From positions 1,178,001 through 1,242,000 of the forward strand of contig NZ_CP166961.1 in NCBI RefSeq assembly GCF_041410465.1: 64,000 nt of DNA, written 5' to 3'. The stretch comes from Thalassotalea sp. 273M-4 (GTDB lineage Bacteria; Pseudomonadota; Gammaproteobacteria; Enterobacterales; Alteromonadaceae). The notes beneath the pieces are model-generated. The model saw nothing but the letters and a program-made list of their open reading frames with translations. It was not told where the DNA came from and did no database searches. The translations under genes and the position numbers were made by a program. Positions 45,920 to 56,260 of this stretch are shown in pieces. The stretch's first letter is position 1, and every line of letters begins with the position of its first letter.

Positions 45920-48900
45920 GTGAAGTTGGTGCAGAGAGCATTGAGCAAGTACGCTCTTTATCATAAAAATATCTTGGGTGGTCACACTCAAGATATTTTT
46001 ATGCGTTTTATTTGCACCACGTTTCGTGCTTTTACTTTGTTAATCCGTTGCCTGCTTGTTCTTTTGGTTGGCTTTTACGCCAACGCCAATGAAATGACTT
46101 TTGCCAAAGATGGTGAAACCAAATCGACGCAAGCAAGCCTGTCTTATCATTATAACGGTGAGATAAAAACACTTACCGACCAAGCCACTATCAAAATTTT
46201 ATACACCCAAGTGGACAGCCCTACGCCCTCGGTTATTGAATTTTTGCAATTTGAACAAGGTGATAATGGGCAAGCCTATCAGCTTGAGTCGCTATTGTTT
46301 TCACAAACGGCCGAGCTTAATGCCGGCTTTGTTCCCGGGCAAAGTGAGGTTGCCTTTGGCAACGAAATATTAGGCCAGCAGCAGGTTTTATTTCCCACTA
46401 CGGTAACTTTAGTCCCAACCAAAGCCTATACGATTGGCGAGCCGATATTTGTGAAAGTGCGTGATGTTGATCAAAACAAAAATGATCAGATCAGCGAGCA
46501 CATTGTGATTAGTTTATCTGCATCTGGCAGTACCGATAAAGAAGTTATCGTGTTGGTTGAAACCAGCCCAAGTAGTGGTGAGTTTATTGGCTATATTCCA
46601 TCCATAAGGTTTGTCGAGCAAATCGCCACGGACGGGGTATTGGCTTTAGCCTCTAACAGTGAAATTTCAGCGACTTATGTTGACCGATTTGACCAATCCG
46701 ATGTGTCTGCAACCGCGGCTCTGGTCGACCCTTTTGGGCTGATTTTTAATAGCGATAACGGCGAGGGGGTTGATGGCGTAGAAATTACCTTAGTTAATGC
46801 CGATAGCAATGAGCCTGCCGAAGTATTTGCTAATGATGGCATTACCCCGTACCCATCAACGCTTATCTCGGGTTCTTTAGTAAAAGATGAAGCCGGCAAC
46901 GAATACCAATTAGGGCAGGGCGAATACCATTTTCCTTTGATCAGACCCGGCAATTATCGCTTACAAATTACCCCACCAGAGGGCTATTTTGACAGCTTTA
47001 GTCGCCAAACAAACGAACAGTTAAGGCAATTATCCAATGGTACTGACTTGGTGTTAGTCAATGGTTCTCGTGGCGAAGTGTTTGAAATTGTCCCAGGGCC
47101 GGCGATTCAAATTGATGTGCCGATAGACCCCATTCCAAGTGAGCCATTTATTGTTAAGCGAGCCAATAAATCAAGTGCCGCGCTTGGTGATTTTATTCAG
47201 TACACCATAAGCGTTGAAAATCCGTCACTTTTACGCTCGACCGAGCCCGACTTTATCATAGACACCTTACCTGTCGGCTTTCGTTATGTTAAGGACAGCT
47301 TAACCATAGATGAGCAAGTATCGAGTGCTATCGATGTCTCTGCGGATGGTCAAATATTAAAAATTGCTTTGCCATCAATCGATGTTGAGTCGATTATTAA
47401 CGTTAAATATGTTGCGCAAATAGGCCCAGGTACCCCATTAGGTGAGGCGGTTAATGTCGCCGAATTAGCGTCTTTAGGTGGCTCTGGTAATGTCGCTAAA
47501 GCTCAGGTCACCATCGTTGAAGATTTGTTTCAGTCAAAGTCTATTTTAATGGGGCGGGTGATTTGGGATAACTGTCAAGGCGATGTCGCGACAACAAACA
47601 GCAAAGGGGTTGAGAACGCTCGTATTTTTATTGAAGATGGTACCTTTGTTAACACCGACAGTAATGGCCTGTGGCATATTGAAGGGGTAAAACCTGGTAG
47701 CCATATTGTACAACTTGACTTAGAAAGCTTGCCTGAAAATTTAGAGGTGGTGCAATGTAAACATACCAGCCAACGGGCCGGTACGCCTTTTTCAGAATTT
47801 GTTGATGTTCAGGGCGGTACCATGTGGCGGGTAGATTTTCATTTACGTGAAAAACCCTCAGAAGTTGGACAAGTTCAACTTAATCATAAAATTCTTACCC
47901 GCTCTGAACGACTGGTTAATTTGAAAGTTCACTTTGAACACGACAAAGCCATCGTTTTGCCGCAATATTTTGCTGAAATAAGTCAACTCGCCGAGTATTT
48001 AAAAGCAAATCCAGACGCTCAAGTGACTATTGCTGGGCACACTTCCTCGGTGGGTGCTGAAAAATATAATTTTAAACTGTCTTTTGAGCGCGCCGATGCG
48101 ATTAAAACGGTTTTGATTAAGCGTTTTAATATTGCGCCTGAACGCATTACCAGTAAAGGCTATGGTGAGTCTAAGCTGCTAAAATTAGGTGATAGCGAAG
48201 ACGATCATCAAGTTAATAGACGCATAGAAGCGATTATTAACCACCTATCGGCGCCGAGTGTACCGCAAACCCTAAAAGTTGCTTTGGATGTGCAATTGGC
48301 GATGGCACCATCGTATCAACAAGCCTTAAAAGATATTGCGTTACACTATCAATTACCCGCCGGTTGGCAATTAAAACCCAACAGCTTATATATTGATAAG
48401 GTTCAAGCCGATTTTGACGACATCGCACTTGGTCTGCGTATTCCTTTAACGGCCAAAGAGCTGCAAGAGGTTCGCTTTGAGCTTATGCCATCAACGCAAT
48501 TATCAACCAAGGTATCGTATAATGGCACGGCTATGGCTCAGGTGGTTTATCATAACCCACTGCCTTATGATGAGGTTATGAGCAATAAAACACCCCAAAA
48601 TGCCATCCCGTTATTGGATTTATTAAATAGTCAGCCTCGCTTTAATGTGGCGCAAAGTGACAGTCCAAACATAAACCGTAAAGTTACCGAGCGGAGCGTG
48701 GAGAGTAAAGAACAAGGCGTTGCTATGGGGCTAGGCAGCGTTGAGCTTGAGGCCGACCAGACTCGAGACACCAGTGTTGCTGAGCAACTGGGTATTTTAT
48801 CGTTAAAAGATGGTCAGTTTATTGCGCGCAGTACCACCGCGATTCGATTTCGCTTAGACTCTCGTTTAAAACCTAAATTATTTGTCGATGCAAAAGAAGT

Positions 48901-51862
48901 GTCAGCCGACAGACAAGCCTATAAATCGGCTAATCGTGAGACAGGCAAAACCACCTATAACTATATTGGCGTAGAGGTGGGGGAGCAAGGTGAGCACGAG
49001 GTGTTGTTGCAAGGTATTGGCCCTTTTGGCAATGCCCGCTATGAGCAGAAAATTACTGTTACTCGCACCGGTGAGGTGCAAAAACTCAGACTTGTGCAAG
49101 CTCAAGGTAATATTGCCGATGGTAAAACGCCGCTAAAAATTCAGCTGGCTTTATTAGATAATCAAGGCAATCATATTCCATCTGAAGTGAAGCTATCGAT
49201 TGAAAACTCCAGTTTAAAACCTTTTCAAAACGAACATGAGCGTAATAACTTAGAGGCTGATGGTTCCCAACTGACGATGGCACCCGACGGTACGGTTTTA
49301 TTTAACCCCGTGGCTAAAGCCGGTTTATACAGCGCCGATATTATTTATGACGATGAAGTTGCTGAGCACATTAAGTTTTATGTAAGTCCATATCTAAGAG
49401 ACTGGATTTTGGTTGGTTTTGCGCAAGGCACCTTAGGTTATAATCATTTATCTGGTCATATGGAATCGTTAACGGCGAATGATTTTGACGATGACTTATA
49501 CCAAGACGGTGAGATTAAGTTTTATGCAAAAGGGCGAGTCAGTGGTGATTGGTTATTAACCCTTGCTTATGACAGCAGCAAAAAAGTGCAAGAAGAAATT
49601 CTTAATCAAACCATCACGCCAGGTGCGTATTATACCTTGTATGGCGATGCTTCGATGCAAAGACACGATGCGGCCAGTCGAGAAAAACTGTATTTGCGTA
49701 TTGAAAGAGACAAATATTTCGCATTATTTGGTGATTACAGTACGGGTTTAAATCATGGTGAATTGGTCAATTACAGTCGTTCTATGACCGGTTTTAAAAG
49801 CGAATATAATGGCGAGTTGTTCAATGTCAATATGTTTGCAGCCAATACCGAACTGGCTTTTGTTCGTGATGACATTCAAGGCCAAGGGATCAGTGGTTTA
49901 TACTATTTAACCAACCGAGATCTAGTCGCCAATTCTGAAACCATTACCTTGCAGGTTCGCGATCGCTTTAGACCCGAAATTATTGTTGAAGAAACCCAAC
50001 TTGCACGCTTTATTGACTACAGCATTGACTATGTCGACGGTAGTTTATTCTTTAAACGCCCAATAATGAGTGTTGATAGAAATAATAACCCGCAATACAT
50101 CGTTGCCGAATATGAAACCAAAGGCGAGTTGGGTAAAAAAGACTTAGTCGCAGGTGGTCGCTTAGGGTTTGTTTTACCAAGCTTTACGGATGCTGAAGAC
50201 GGTGAAATCGGTATCACGCATATTAGCGAAGGCGATTCTGGTCGAGATGGCACCTTAACCGGTGTTGACATAGAGTATAACTTTACCGAGGACGTTCGTT
50301 TAAAAGCTGAAGTTGCCCGCTCTGATACCAATTTTGAAGGTGAAAACAACCAAGGTGATGCCTATGTTGTTGAGTTAAATCATAAAGGTGAAATTATCGA
50401 TGCGATGGCCTATGTGCGTGAGCAAGAAGGCGGCTTTGGCTTAGGCCAACAAAGTCAAAGCGAAGAGTCTATGCGCAAGGTGGGGACCGATCTTCGCTAT
50501 CATCTGGGTGATGACTTGGAACTGGATATGACCTTGTACCAGCAAAAAGATTTAACGACCACAAGAAAGCGCGATGTTGCCGAGGCAAAAGTTGACTACA
50601 AAAGTGATAGAGATAACTATTTTGTCGGTGTTAGAACGGCTAAAGACAGTGGTGGTGCAGAATCTAAGGTTGATGAAAAGTCAGATCAATTTATTGTTGG
50701 TGCTCGTAAACAATTTCTCGATGGTGACTTAACCCTGTCTACCGATTTAGAAAAAACATTAGCAAACGACGATAATCAAGCGTATCCCACTCGTATCTCA
50801 CTAGGTGCAGACTATGATATTACCTCGAGTATTACGTTTAATGCCGATCAAGAATTTTCTCGCTCAGATGATGGTAATGAGCAAACGACCTTACTGGGCT
50901 TAACAGCGAATCCTTGGGAAGGTATGTCGCTGGCGACCAATATGTCACAGGCGTTGACCGAAAATTCAGAGCGCGTGTTAGCCAATTACGGACTATTTCA
51001 AAATGTTGAGTTAAATTCAAATTGGCAAATTAGCTTTGGTTTTGACCGCGCAGAGTTACTTAGTGATAGCGATAAAGAAAAGCCTGAAAACGGCACGGAT
51101 GAGGGTGATTTTAATCAATCTGAAGTCAATAGCGAAGACTTCTCGGCGCTATCAATGGGTGCAAATTATAATACCGAAGCATGGATGTGGGACAGCTTAA
51201 TTGAATATCGTATGAGTGATAGCGATGATAAGTGGAATGTTATGTCATCGGCTTTGCATGACTTGTCAGATGGTATTGTGGTGGCCGCTAAGCTTGATAT
51301 AAATAAAACAACATCAAACATTGAGCTTAACAAAACCTTAAAGAGTGGTATCAGCTTTGGTTATGCGTATCGACCTATCACCAGTCGATGGATTGTGCTT
51401 AATAAATTAGAGTTTAAATATAATGACGTGATTTCTCAGCTTAACGACAACAAGTCAAGACGTTATATTAATAATACCAACGCCAATTATGTGTTAGATG
51501 ATGATACCCAGCTGTCTTTACAATACAGTTTTAAATACGTGCTAGAAAGCTTCGAAAGCGGAGATTACAGTGGCTTCACCGATTTAATGGGGGCCGAAGT
51601 TCGCCATAATGTGAATGCGTTTTTTGATGTAGGCTTACATGCCAATATTTTAAATTCGAGACAAGCAAATATGTTAAAGCTTAATTACGGCGTGTCGATA
51701 GGTTACAGCCCAGAAAAAAATATGTGGTTGAGTTTGGGCTATAACTTTAGTGGCTTTGATGACAAAGATTTCAGTCAAAGTGAATACACCGCTGAAGGGG
51801 TGTTTTTGAAATTTAGGATCAAAGCGGATCAAGAGAGCTTTAAATCAATTTTTGAAGAATAA
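45920..51862 (+). CDS. Giant outer-membrane protein: DUF11, carboxypeptidase-like, OmpA-like and C-terminal barrel regions (operon gene 5)
   Basis: A 1980-aa protein. After a signal sequence (hydrophobic about 37-55, cleavage near 'YANANE') comes an N-terminal region related to genes 3 and 4 ('ASLSYHYNGEIKTL'), a DUF11 domain (about 410-535), a carboxypeptidase-regulatory/SdrB-like domain (about 545-640, 'GRVIWDNCQGD', 'DSNGLWHIEGVKPG') and an OmpA-like domain (about 666-776, 'HFEHDKAIVLPQ', 'GHTSSVGAEKYN', 'QVNRRIEAII') that may bind peptidoglycan. More beta domains follow, then from about 1160 alternating strands to the end that look like a large outer-membrane barrel. GTG 45920 has AAGGA eight bases upstream; ATG 46001 is in frame but follows a hairpin directly. 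It is probably the anchor or exporter for the four secreted proteins. Confidence 0.72.
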   Translation: MKLVQRALSKYALYHKNILGGHTQDIFMRFICTTFRAFTLLIRCLLVLLVGFYANANEMTFAKDGETKSTQASLSYHYNGEIKTLTDQATIKILYTQVDSPTPSVIEFLQFEQGDNGQAYQLESLLFSQTAELNAGFVPGQSEVAFGNEILGQQQVLFPTTVTLVPTKAYTIGEPIFVKVRDVDQNKNDQISEHIVISLSASGSTDKEVIVLVETSPSSGEFIGYIPSIRFVEQIATDGVLALASNSEISATYVDRFDQSDVSATAALVDPFGLIFNSDNGEGVDGVEITLVNADSNEPAEVFANDGITPYPSTLISGSLVKDEAGNEYQLGQGEYHFPLIRPGNYRLQITPPEGYFDSFSRQTNEQLRQLSNGTDLVLVNGSRGEVFEIVPGPAIQIDVPIDPIPSEPFIVKRANKSSAALGDFIQYTISVENPSLLRSTEPDFIIDTLPVGFRYVKDSLTIDEQVSSAIDVSADGQILKIALPSIDVESIINVKYVAQIGPGTPLGEAVNVAELASLGGSGNVAKAQVTIVEDLFQSKSILMGRVIWDNCQGDVATTNSKGVENARIFIEDGTFVNTDSNGLWHIEGVKPGSHIVQLDLESLPENLEVVQCKHTSQRAGTPFSEFVDVQGGTMWRVDFHLREKPSEVGQVQLNHKILTRSERLVNLKVHFEHDKAIVLPQYFAEISQLAEYLKANPDAQVTIAGHTSSVGAEKYNFKLSFERADAIKTVLIKRFNIAPERITSKGYGESKLLKLGDSEDDHQVNRRIEAIINHLSAPSVPQTLKVALDVQLAMAPSYQQALKDIALHYQLPAGWQLKPNSLYIDKVQADFDDIALGLRIPLTAKELQEVRFELMPSTQLSTKVSYNGTAMAQVVYHNPLPYDEVMSNKTPQNAIPLLDLLNSQPRFNVAQSDSPNINRKVTERSVESKEQGVAMGLGSVELEADQTRDTSVAEQLGILSLKDGQFIARSTTAIRFRLDSRLKPKLFVDAKEVSADRQAYKSANRETGKTTYNYIGVEVGEQGEHEVLLQGIGPFGNARYEQKITVTRTGEVQKLRLVQAQGNIADGKTPLKIQLALLDNQGNHIPSEVKLSIENSSLKPFQNEHERNNLEADGSQLTMAPDGTVLFNPVAKAGLYSADIIYDDEVAEHIKFYVSPYLRDWILVGFAQGTLGYNHLSGHMESLTANDFDDDLYQDGEIKFYAKGRVSGDWLLTLAYDSSKKVQEEILNQTITPGAYYTLYGDASMQRHDAASREKLYLRIERDKYFALFGDYSTGLNHGELVNYSRSMTGFKSEYNGELFNVNMFAANTELAFVRDDIQGQGISGLYYLTNRDLVANSETITLQVRDRFRPEIIVEETQLARFIDYSIDYVDGSLFFKRPIMSVDRNNNPQYIVAEYETKGELGKKDLVAGGRLGFVLPSFTDAEDGEIGITHISEGDSGRDGTLTGVDIEYNFTEDVRLKAEVARSDTNFEGENNQGDAYVVELNHKGEIIDAMAYVREQEGGFGLGQQSQSEESMRKVGTDLRYHLGDDLELDMTLYQQKDLTTTRKRDVAEAKVDYKSDRDNYFVGVRTAKDSGGAESKVDEKSDQFIVGARKQFLDGDLTLSTDLEKTLANDDNQAYPTRISLGADYDITSSITFNADQEFSRSDDGNEQTTLLGLTANPWEGMSLATNMSQALTENSERVLANYGLFQNVELNSNWQISFGFDRAELLSDSDKEKPENGTDEGDFNQSEVNSEDFSALSMGANYNTEAWMWDSLIEYRMSDSDDKWNVMSSALHDLSDGIVVAAKLDINKTTSNIELNKTLKSGISFGYAYRPITSRWIVLNKLEFKYNDVISQLNDNKSRRYINNTNANYVLDDDTQLSLQYSFKYVLESFESGDYSGFTDLMGAEVRHNVNAFFDVGLHANILNSRQANMLKLNYGVSIGYSPEKNMWLSLGYNFSGFDDKDFSQSEYTAEGVFLKFRIKADQESFKSIFEE
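45965..46000 (+). terminator. Terminator-like hairpin at the start of gene 5
   Basis: AAAAATATCTTG (45965-45976) pairs perfectly with CAAGATATTTTT (45989-46000) around a 12-base loop and ends in five T. It lies within the first codons of the GTG-started frame and directly before the in-frame ATG 46001. It could be an attenuator that lowers gene 5 relative to genes 1-4. Confidence 0.5.
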
Positions 51863-51927
51863 AACCATAAATAAAACCGCTTGATACAATCAAGAAACAT
51901 AGCGAGTAGATAACTAGGAGGTTATTG

Positions 51928-52371
51928 ATGTACTATGAAAGTTACAATCAGTCATTAATCATTGGCTATAGCCCACATGCTAGCCATTCGAAGATTAATA
52001 CACATTTAATGGACTATGAAAAAGAAGTGCTGGTTATGCAAGAAAAGTTAGAATTATTTTGGTCAATCTTTGAAGACGATAAAGAATCAGCGGTTGAAAT
52101 ATGTAGTATGTTTTGTAGCTATGTACCTGAACTATTTAATACCATCGATGAAGCGATAAGCCAACAAGATGTGGAAACGGTGAAAAAAACGGTTCACAGC
52201 TTAAAAGGTACGCTAGGGTATTTAGGTTTTGAAGCCGAAAATAAGCAAGTCGTAGAGCTAGAAGAGTCTTTAGAAGACTCACCTCTTGTCGATATATTAC
52301 AGCCTTATCAAGAGCTTAAGTTGCACCTTGAATCAGTTGTGCAAATGTTATCGAATGAAGTTTTAGCCTAA
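51928..52371 (+). CDS. Stand-alone histidine phosphotransfer (HPt) protein
   Basis: A 147-aa protein whose C-terminal 105 residues form an HPt domain with the phospho-accepting His90 in 'KKTVHSLKGTLGYLGF'. It has no kinase or receiver part. HPt proteins pass phosphate between the receiver of a hybrid kinase and a response regulator. AGGAGG lies six bases before ATG 51928, one of the strongest ribosome sites in the window. A hybrid kinase without HPt and an OmpR-type regulator are encoded on the other strand just after it, so the three probably form one relay. The first 35 residues are of unknown role. Confidence 0.85.
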   Translation: MYYESYNQSLIIGYSPHASHSKINTHLMDYEKEVLVMQEKLELFWSIFEDDKESAVEICSMFCSYVPELFNTIDEAISQQDVETVKKTVHSLKGTLGYLGFEAENKQVVELEESLEDSPLVDILQPYQELKLHLESVVQMLSNEVLA

Positions 52372-52508
52372 TACCAATCCCACTAAGTTTTGCTCACTCA
52401 GCAAAATATAAAGGTTTTTTAGGCAAGTTAATGATTGCAGGCAAGGGTTATTTCCTTGTCAAAATCAATACCATTTTTGCCATTAGTTTAGACTACCCGC
52501 TGAAACCC

Positions 52509-52532
52509 AAAAAGGCCCAATAGGGCCTTTTT
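52509..52532. terminator. Bidirectional terminator
   Basis: AAAAAGGCCC (52509-52518) and GGGCCTTTTT (52523-52532) around a four-base loop, between the convergent HPt and response regulator genes. Confidence 0.9.
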
Positions 52533-52621
52533 TAATGCTAAAACTTTTAGAGGATGGTTACTTTAGTGAGCCATTAAAACGGTGCCTGGGTACGAGTCAT
52601 CATAAGTCTGAGCTAGTACAT

Positions 52622-53353
52622 CTAGGAGGCGCAAATTACTTCATTATCGATAAACTTTTGGCTTTGAAGTTTATACCCTTTAGAGCGAATGGTAATGATA
52701 ACCTCTTTATTTAAACCCGCATTGACCAGCTTTTTCTTTATTCGCGAAATGCTGATGTCTATCCCTCTTGAAATGCCATCGTAATTAATGCCTTTTAACG
52801 ACAAATAAATATGATCTCGACTGAGCAGGGCATCTTTATGAATTAATAAGAAATACAGTAATTCAAATTCATGGTTACTAAATTCAATTAATTGGTCATC
52901 GTATTTACAGTAGTGATGGCGCTTGTTAAATAAAAATTTACCTAAAACAATCTCACTCGGCTGATTATCTTTGTGGTCTTTCTCAAAGCCTAATAATCGT
53001 TCTACTCGTGCGTGAATAACTTCAAAGGGCCGAGTTTTAACAATGAAATCATCGGCGCCTAATTTAATCCCCTTAAGCTCACTTCCGGATGTTTCATCGG
53101 CGGTGAGAAAAATAACGGGGCCGTCATAATGGGTTTTTAATTCTTCGCAGACATCAAAACCTGAGACATGTGGTAAACCGATATCCAGTAATACACAGCT
53201 TGGTGAATGACGAATAACAAGCCGTTCAACGACGTCGCCCCGAAACGCTTGGTGGACTATATAGCCTTTACTTTCAAATTTCTTTTTTAAGGCTAGAGAG
53301 ATAATTTTGTTGTCTTCGACAATCAAAATACTTTTTTCAACTTGTTCTTGCAT
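52622..53353 (-). CDS. OmpR/PhoB-type response regulator
   Basis: A 243-aa protein with a receiver (acid pair 'VEDN', phospho-acceptor Asp57 in 'LLDIGLP', Thr in 'FLTADET', Lys in 'FIVKTRPFE') and a winged-helix DNA-binding domain (about 140-235, 'FSNHEFELLYFLLIHKDALLSRDHI', 'ISRIKKKL', 'IRSKGYKL'). It would bind DNA after phosphorylation. It is followed downstream by the hairpin shared with the HPt gene and preceded, 74 bases away on the same strand, by the hybrid kinase gene, so kinase and regulator are co-transcribed. Its targets are not known; the DUF11 operon is the nearest candidate. Confidence 0.9.
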   Translation of the reverse strand: MQEQVEKSILIVEDNKIISLALKKKFESKGYIVHQAFRGDVVERLVIRHSPSCVLLDIGLPHVSGFDVCEELKTHYDGPVIFLTADETSGSELKGIKLGADDFIVKTRPFEVIHARVERLLGFEKDHKDNQPSEIVLGKFLFNKRHHYCKYDDQLIEFSNHEFELLYFLLIHKDALLSRDHIYLSLKGINYDGISRGIDISISRIKKKLVNAGLNKEVIITIRSKGYKLQSQKFIDNEVICAS

Positions 53354-53427
53354 GCTTTCCCTACAATAACGCCTGTGCGTCAGTTGCTTGCTGTAATATC
53401 TTATTAGTAGACCATGAGTGACCAGGT

Positions 53428-55878
53428 TTAAAGCACTGTTGAGACTTGCTCAGCTTTAATGGCTTGTACTAAAGCCTCTGGTTTAAATGGCTTATTTAAA
53501 AAATTTGTCATGCCAAGTTCTAGGCATGCTTTTTTTGTTGTTGGTTTAACATCGGCGGTTAAGCCAATGATTTTTATATGTTCCCATTCCTTTTGTAAGC
53601 GTATAAGTTTTGTCGCTTCATAGCCGTCCATTTCTGGCATGTGTAAGTCCATAAGAACGACATTATAACTTTTTTTCGATAACATTTGGATAACTTCAAA
53701 ACCATTTTCGGCAATGTCGACGTTGCCATTTAATTTTTGAATCATCTTTTTCGCCACCAATTGATTTAATTTCACATCTTCCGCCAACAAAATTGACTCA
53801 TCAGTTAAGTCCAAGTCCAGCCATGAACAGACTTTAGGTGATATGGTATTGTTGTCTTGTGGGGCAAAGTGTTTTATTTGAGCCAACACTTGTGATGGCA
53901 GAAGAGGTAATGCCATGCAACTAATATTATTAAATTTTTTATACTTGAGTTGATTGTTTGCTTGGTCAGCGACAAAAATACGATGATAATGTTGGCAAAG
54001 GGTGTTGGCCTCGGATGCTGACAGGGCATCAAAATCAGACGCAAGAATGAATAAGTACGAAGGCTGAATGGATTTGCTTTGTTGTGCCAAAAGAGCGCTA
54101 ACAGTTTCAAATTTACAACCGGCTCGACTTAAAGTGGATGCCATATGATCTAAGGTGTGAGCCGTTGCTTGATTGGAATAGCCATCAAGGCGCCATAAAT
54201 TAAAGTCAATATTGGCGGGAACGTGCAAGTTTTGGTAAATAAGCTCTTTAGAACATCTTACGGGTAATGACAGTGTACATTGGGTGCCGACATTTTTCTC
54301 GCTTTCAATAACAATATCGCCTCCCATATCGCAGGCAAGACGTTTACAAATGGCCAAACCTAAGCCGCTTCCACCGACCTTTTTTGTCGTCGAAGAATCC
54401 GCTTGATCAAATGGGTTAAAAATGTATTTTTGCTGCTCCGTTGAAATACCGCAACCACTGTCAATGACGGTAAACATTAAATAGGTTTGCGATTTTATGC
54501 TCTGTGCTTCAACCCGGATTTTTATCGAGCCTTGCTCGGTAAACTTAACGGCATTGGTTAAAATATTCAGTAAAATCTGACTTAACCTGTCGCCATCGGT
54601 ATGAATATATTTCGGTACCGATGGGCTAATGTCACAATACAAATCAAGCTGTTTAACCGACGCTGATACAGAGGTTAAAGAAACAACTTTAGCCAGTATT
54701 TTCTCTATTTCAGTATCCTGATATTTGAACGTTAGTTTACCCGCTTCCATTTTTGACCAATCTAAAATGTCGTTGATAACCACCAATAAAGAGTCCGATG
54801 CAGTGATCAATTGCTCGACATAGTCTTTCTGGTTGGGATCTAAAGGGGTGGTTTTTAACAGCTCATGTAAACCCATAATCCCATTAAGAGGGGTTCTGAT
54901 TTCGTGGCTCATATTGGCTAAAAAATCACTTTTGGCGCTGTTCGCAACTTCGGCTTTATCTTTTAACTGTGCCGACTCATCTACCTGCTTGTTTAAATGA
55001 TTTATGTAATCATCGATACGATAAAACAGCGCTTTAAAGTTATTGGTTAAGCTTTTCATTTCCAAAATAGGGGTCTTAGCCGTGAGTTTATCTATTTGGG
55101 CTTTACTTAATTGATGATGAATGTAGGAGGTCACATTGCCATTGAGTTTCACTAAGGGGCGACCTATGAGCATGTAAACCGACAAACTGCCAAGAACCAC
55201 AAAGCTAAAAACGAGAATATTGAGGATAAACAATATGTCTTCAAAGAGCACTAACAAGCGTTGAGCGGTGTTGTATTCTTCATCAAAGCGATGATTGATG
55301 TTTGTCAGAAATCCTTCTACGTAAGCGGTTACTTTTTGTTTTAATTGGTCATGCTGTTGGCTGTAGAGTTGGTTTATGGCATCAGACTTTTCGGTTTGAC
55401 TGGTATTTGTTGACCCGATCAGGTTGATGGCTGGTTGGGTAAACTGACTCTGGCGATTAAGACTTAACATTGCATGCTGCAACATGACAATCTCATTAAA
55501 TTTAAGGCTATATATTTGGTTCCAATCTTGCTGTGTTAACTTATGATCTTCTTTGGTAAAGGGCTTTGTCTTAATGAATTGGGTTGCGTTAAATTGCTCC
55601 AATTCACTTGCTTCATTGCCGGGTAAAATGGATAAAAGAGTCGATATATCTTGGCGAAACTCAGGGTCGAGGGTGATGGCATAATCTCGGGCTAATCTAG
55701 ATAACGTATGTGAACTATTCTGAACTTTATCGGCGATTTTTGTAAACTGACTTCGTTTTAAGTGGAGTTCGGCTTTCTCTGTCACTTTTTCATTGTAAAT
55801 CCAAGTTACCATCGAACTTGCAGCTAACAAACTTAACGTAACCACTAAATATAAGAAAAAATAGCTTTTTAGTTTCAT
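53428..55878 (-). CDS. Hybrid sensor histidine kinase without HPt
   Basis: An 816-aa kinase with an N-terminal helix (about 7-25), a periplasmic helical sensor (about 30-210), a second helix (about 212-235), a HAMP-like linker, HisKA with His325 ('[12 protein letters not shown]'), an ATPase domain ('[13 protein letters not shown]', '[12 protein letters not shown]') and, after a degenerate receiver-like stretch (about 560-680), a C-terminal receiver with Asp744 ('[13 protein letters not shown]'). The layout resembles TorS/BarA-type kinases but lacks the last HPt domain, which the 147-aa HPt protein at 51928 can supply. The signal is unknown. Confidence 0.88.
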   Translation of the reverse strand: MKLKSYFFLYLVVTLSLLAASSMVTWIYNEKVTEKAELHLKRSQFTKIADKVQNSSHTLSRLARDYAITLDPEFRQDISTLLSILPGNEASELEQFNATQFIKTKPFTKEDHKLTQQDWNQIYSLKFNEIVMLQHAMLSLNRQSQFTQPAINLIGSTNTSQTEKSDAINQLYSQQHDQLKQKVTAYVEGFLTNINHRFDEEYNTAQRLLVLFEDILFILNILVFSFVVLGSLSVYMLIGRPLVKLNGNVTSYIHHQLSKAQIDKLTAKTPILEMKSLTNNFKALFYRIDDYINHLNKQVDESAQLKDKAEVANSAKSDFLANMSHEIRTPLNGIMGLHELLKTTPLDPNQKDYVEQLITASDSLLVVINDILDWSKMEAGKLTFKYQDTEIEKILAKVVSLTSVSASVKQLDLYCDISPSVPKYIHTDGDRLSQILLNILTNAVKFTEQGSIKIRVEAQSIKSQTYLMFTVIDSGCGISTEQQKYIFNPFDQADSSTTKKVGGSGLGLAICKRLACDMGGDIVIESEKNVGTQCTLSLPVRCSKELIYQNLHVPANIDFNLWRLDGYSNQATAHTLDHMASTLSRAGCKFETVSALLAQQSKSIQPSYLFILASDFDALSASEANTLCQHYHRIFVADQANNQLKYKKFNNISCMALPLLPSQVLAQIKHFAPQDNNTISPKVCSWLDLDLTDESILLAEDVKLNQLVAKKMIQKLNGNVDIAENGFEVIQMLSKKSYNVVLMDLHMPEMDGYEATKLIRLQKEWEHIKIIGLTADVKPTTKKACLELGMTNFLNKPFKPEALVQAIKAEQVSTVL

Positions 55879-56191
55879 TTTATCACTCAGTTTACATAGA
55901 TTTTGTCATTATATGGTGTTAACCGATTTTATTGCGGGAAGTTTGTATCCATTTTGTAACCTGGTTAATCGCTGATTTTTAAGTAAATTCATGCATAAAA
56001 GGTGTTTTTTTCTACTTTATCAGAGGTTTTGGGTAAAAAATAGCAATCACTTACATAAATAAAGTCGATTTTCGCCCCCTAATGTTGAGCTTTTGTTGTT
56101 TACACAGGTTGTTGAAACCAAAACATCGCTTTATATTAGAACGGTTGTTCTCTTTTTTAAACGGATTTAATGGCTTGTGGGAGTTACTAAG

Positions 56192-56260
56192 ATGATCAAT
56201 GTCTGGCACAAAATAATGACAATATATTGCACTGTTTGTTTGGAAGTCACCGAATGCTAA
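56192..56260 (+). CDS. Possible 22-residue leader peptide overlapping the GGDEF gene start
   Basis: ATG 56192 is preceded by GGGAG with an eight-base gap. The frame runs 22 codons (with three Cys, two in its final half) and its TAA at 56258-56260 lies just inside the GGDEF gene, whose ATG is at 56254. Such an overlap allows translational coupling. It may be chance; there is no homology evidence. Confidence 0.3.
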   Translation: MINVWHKIMTIYCTVCLEVTEC

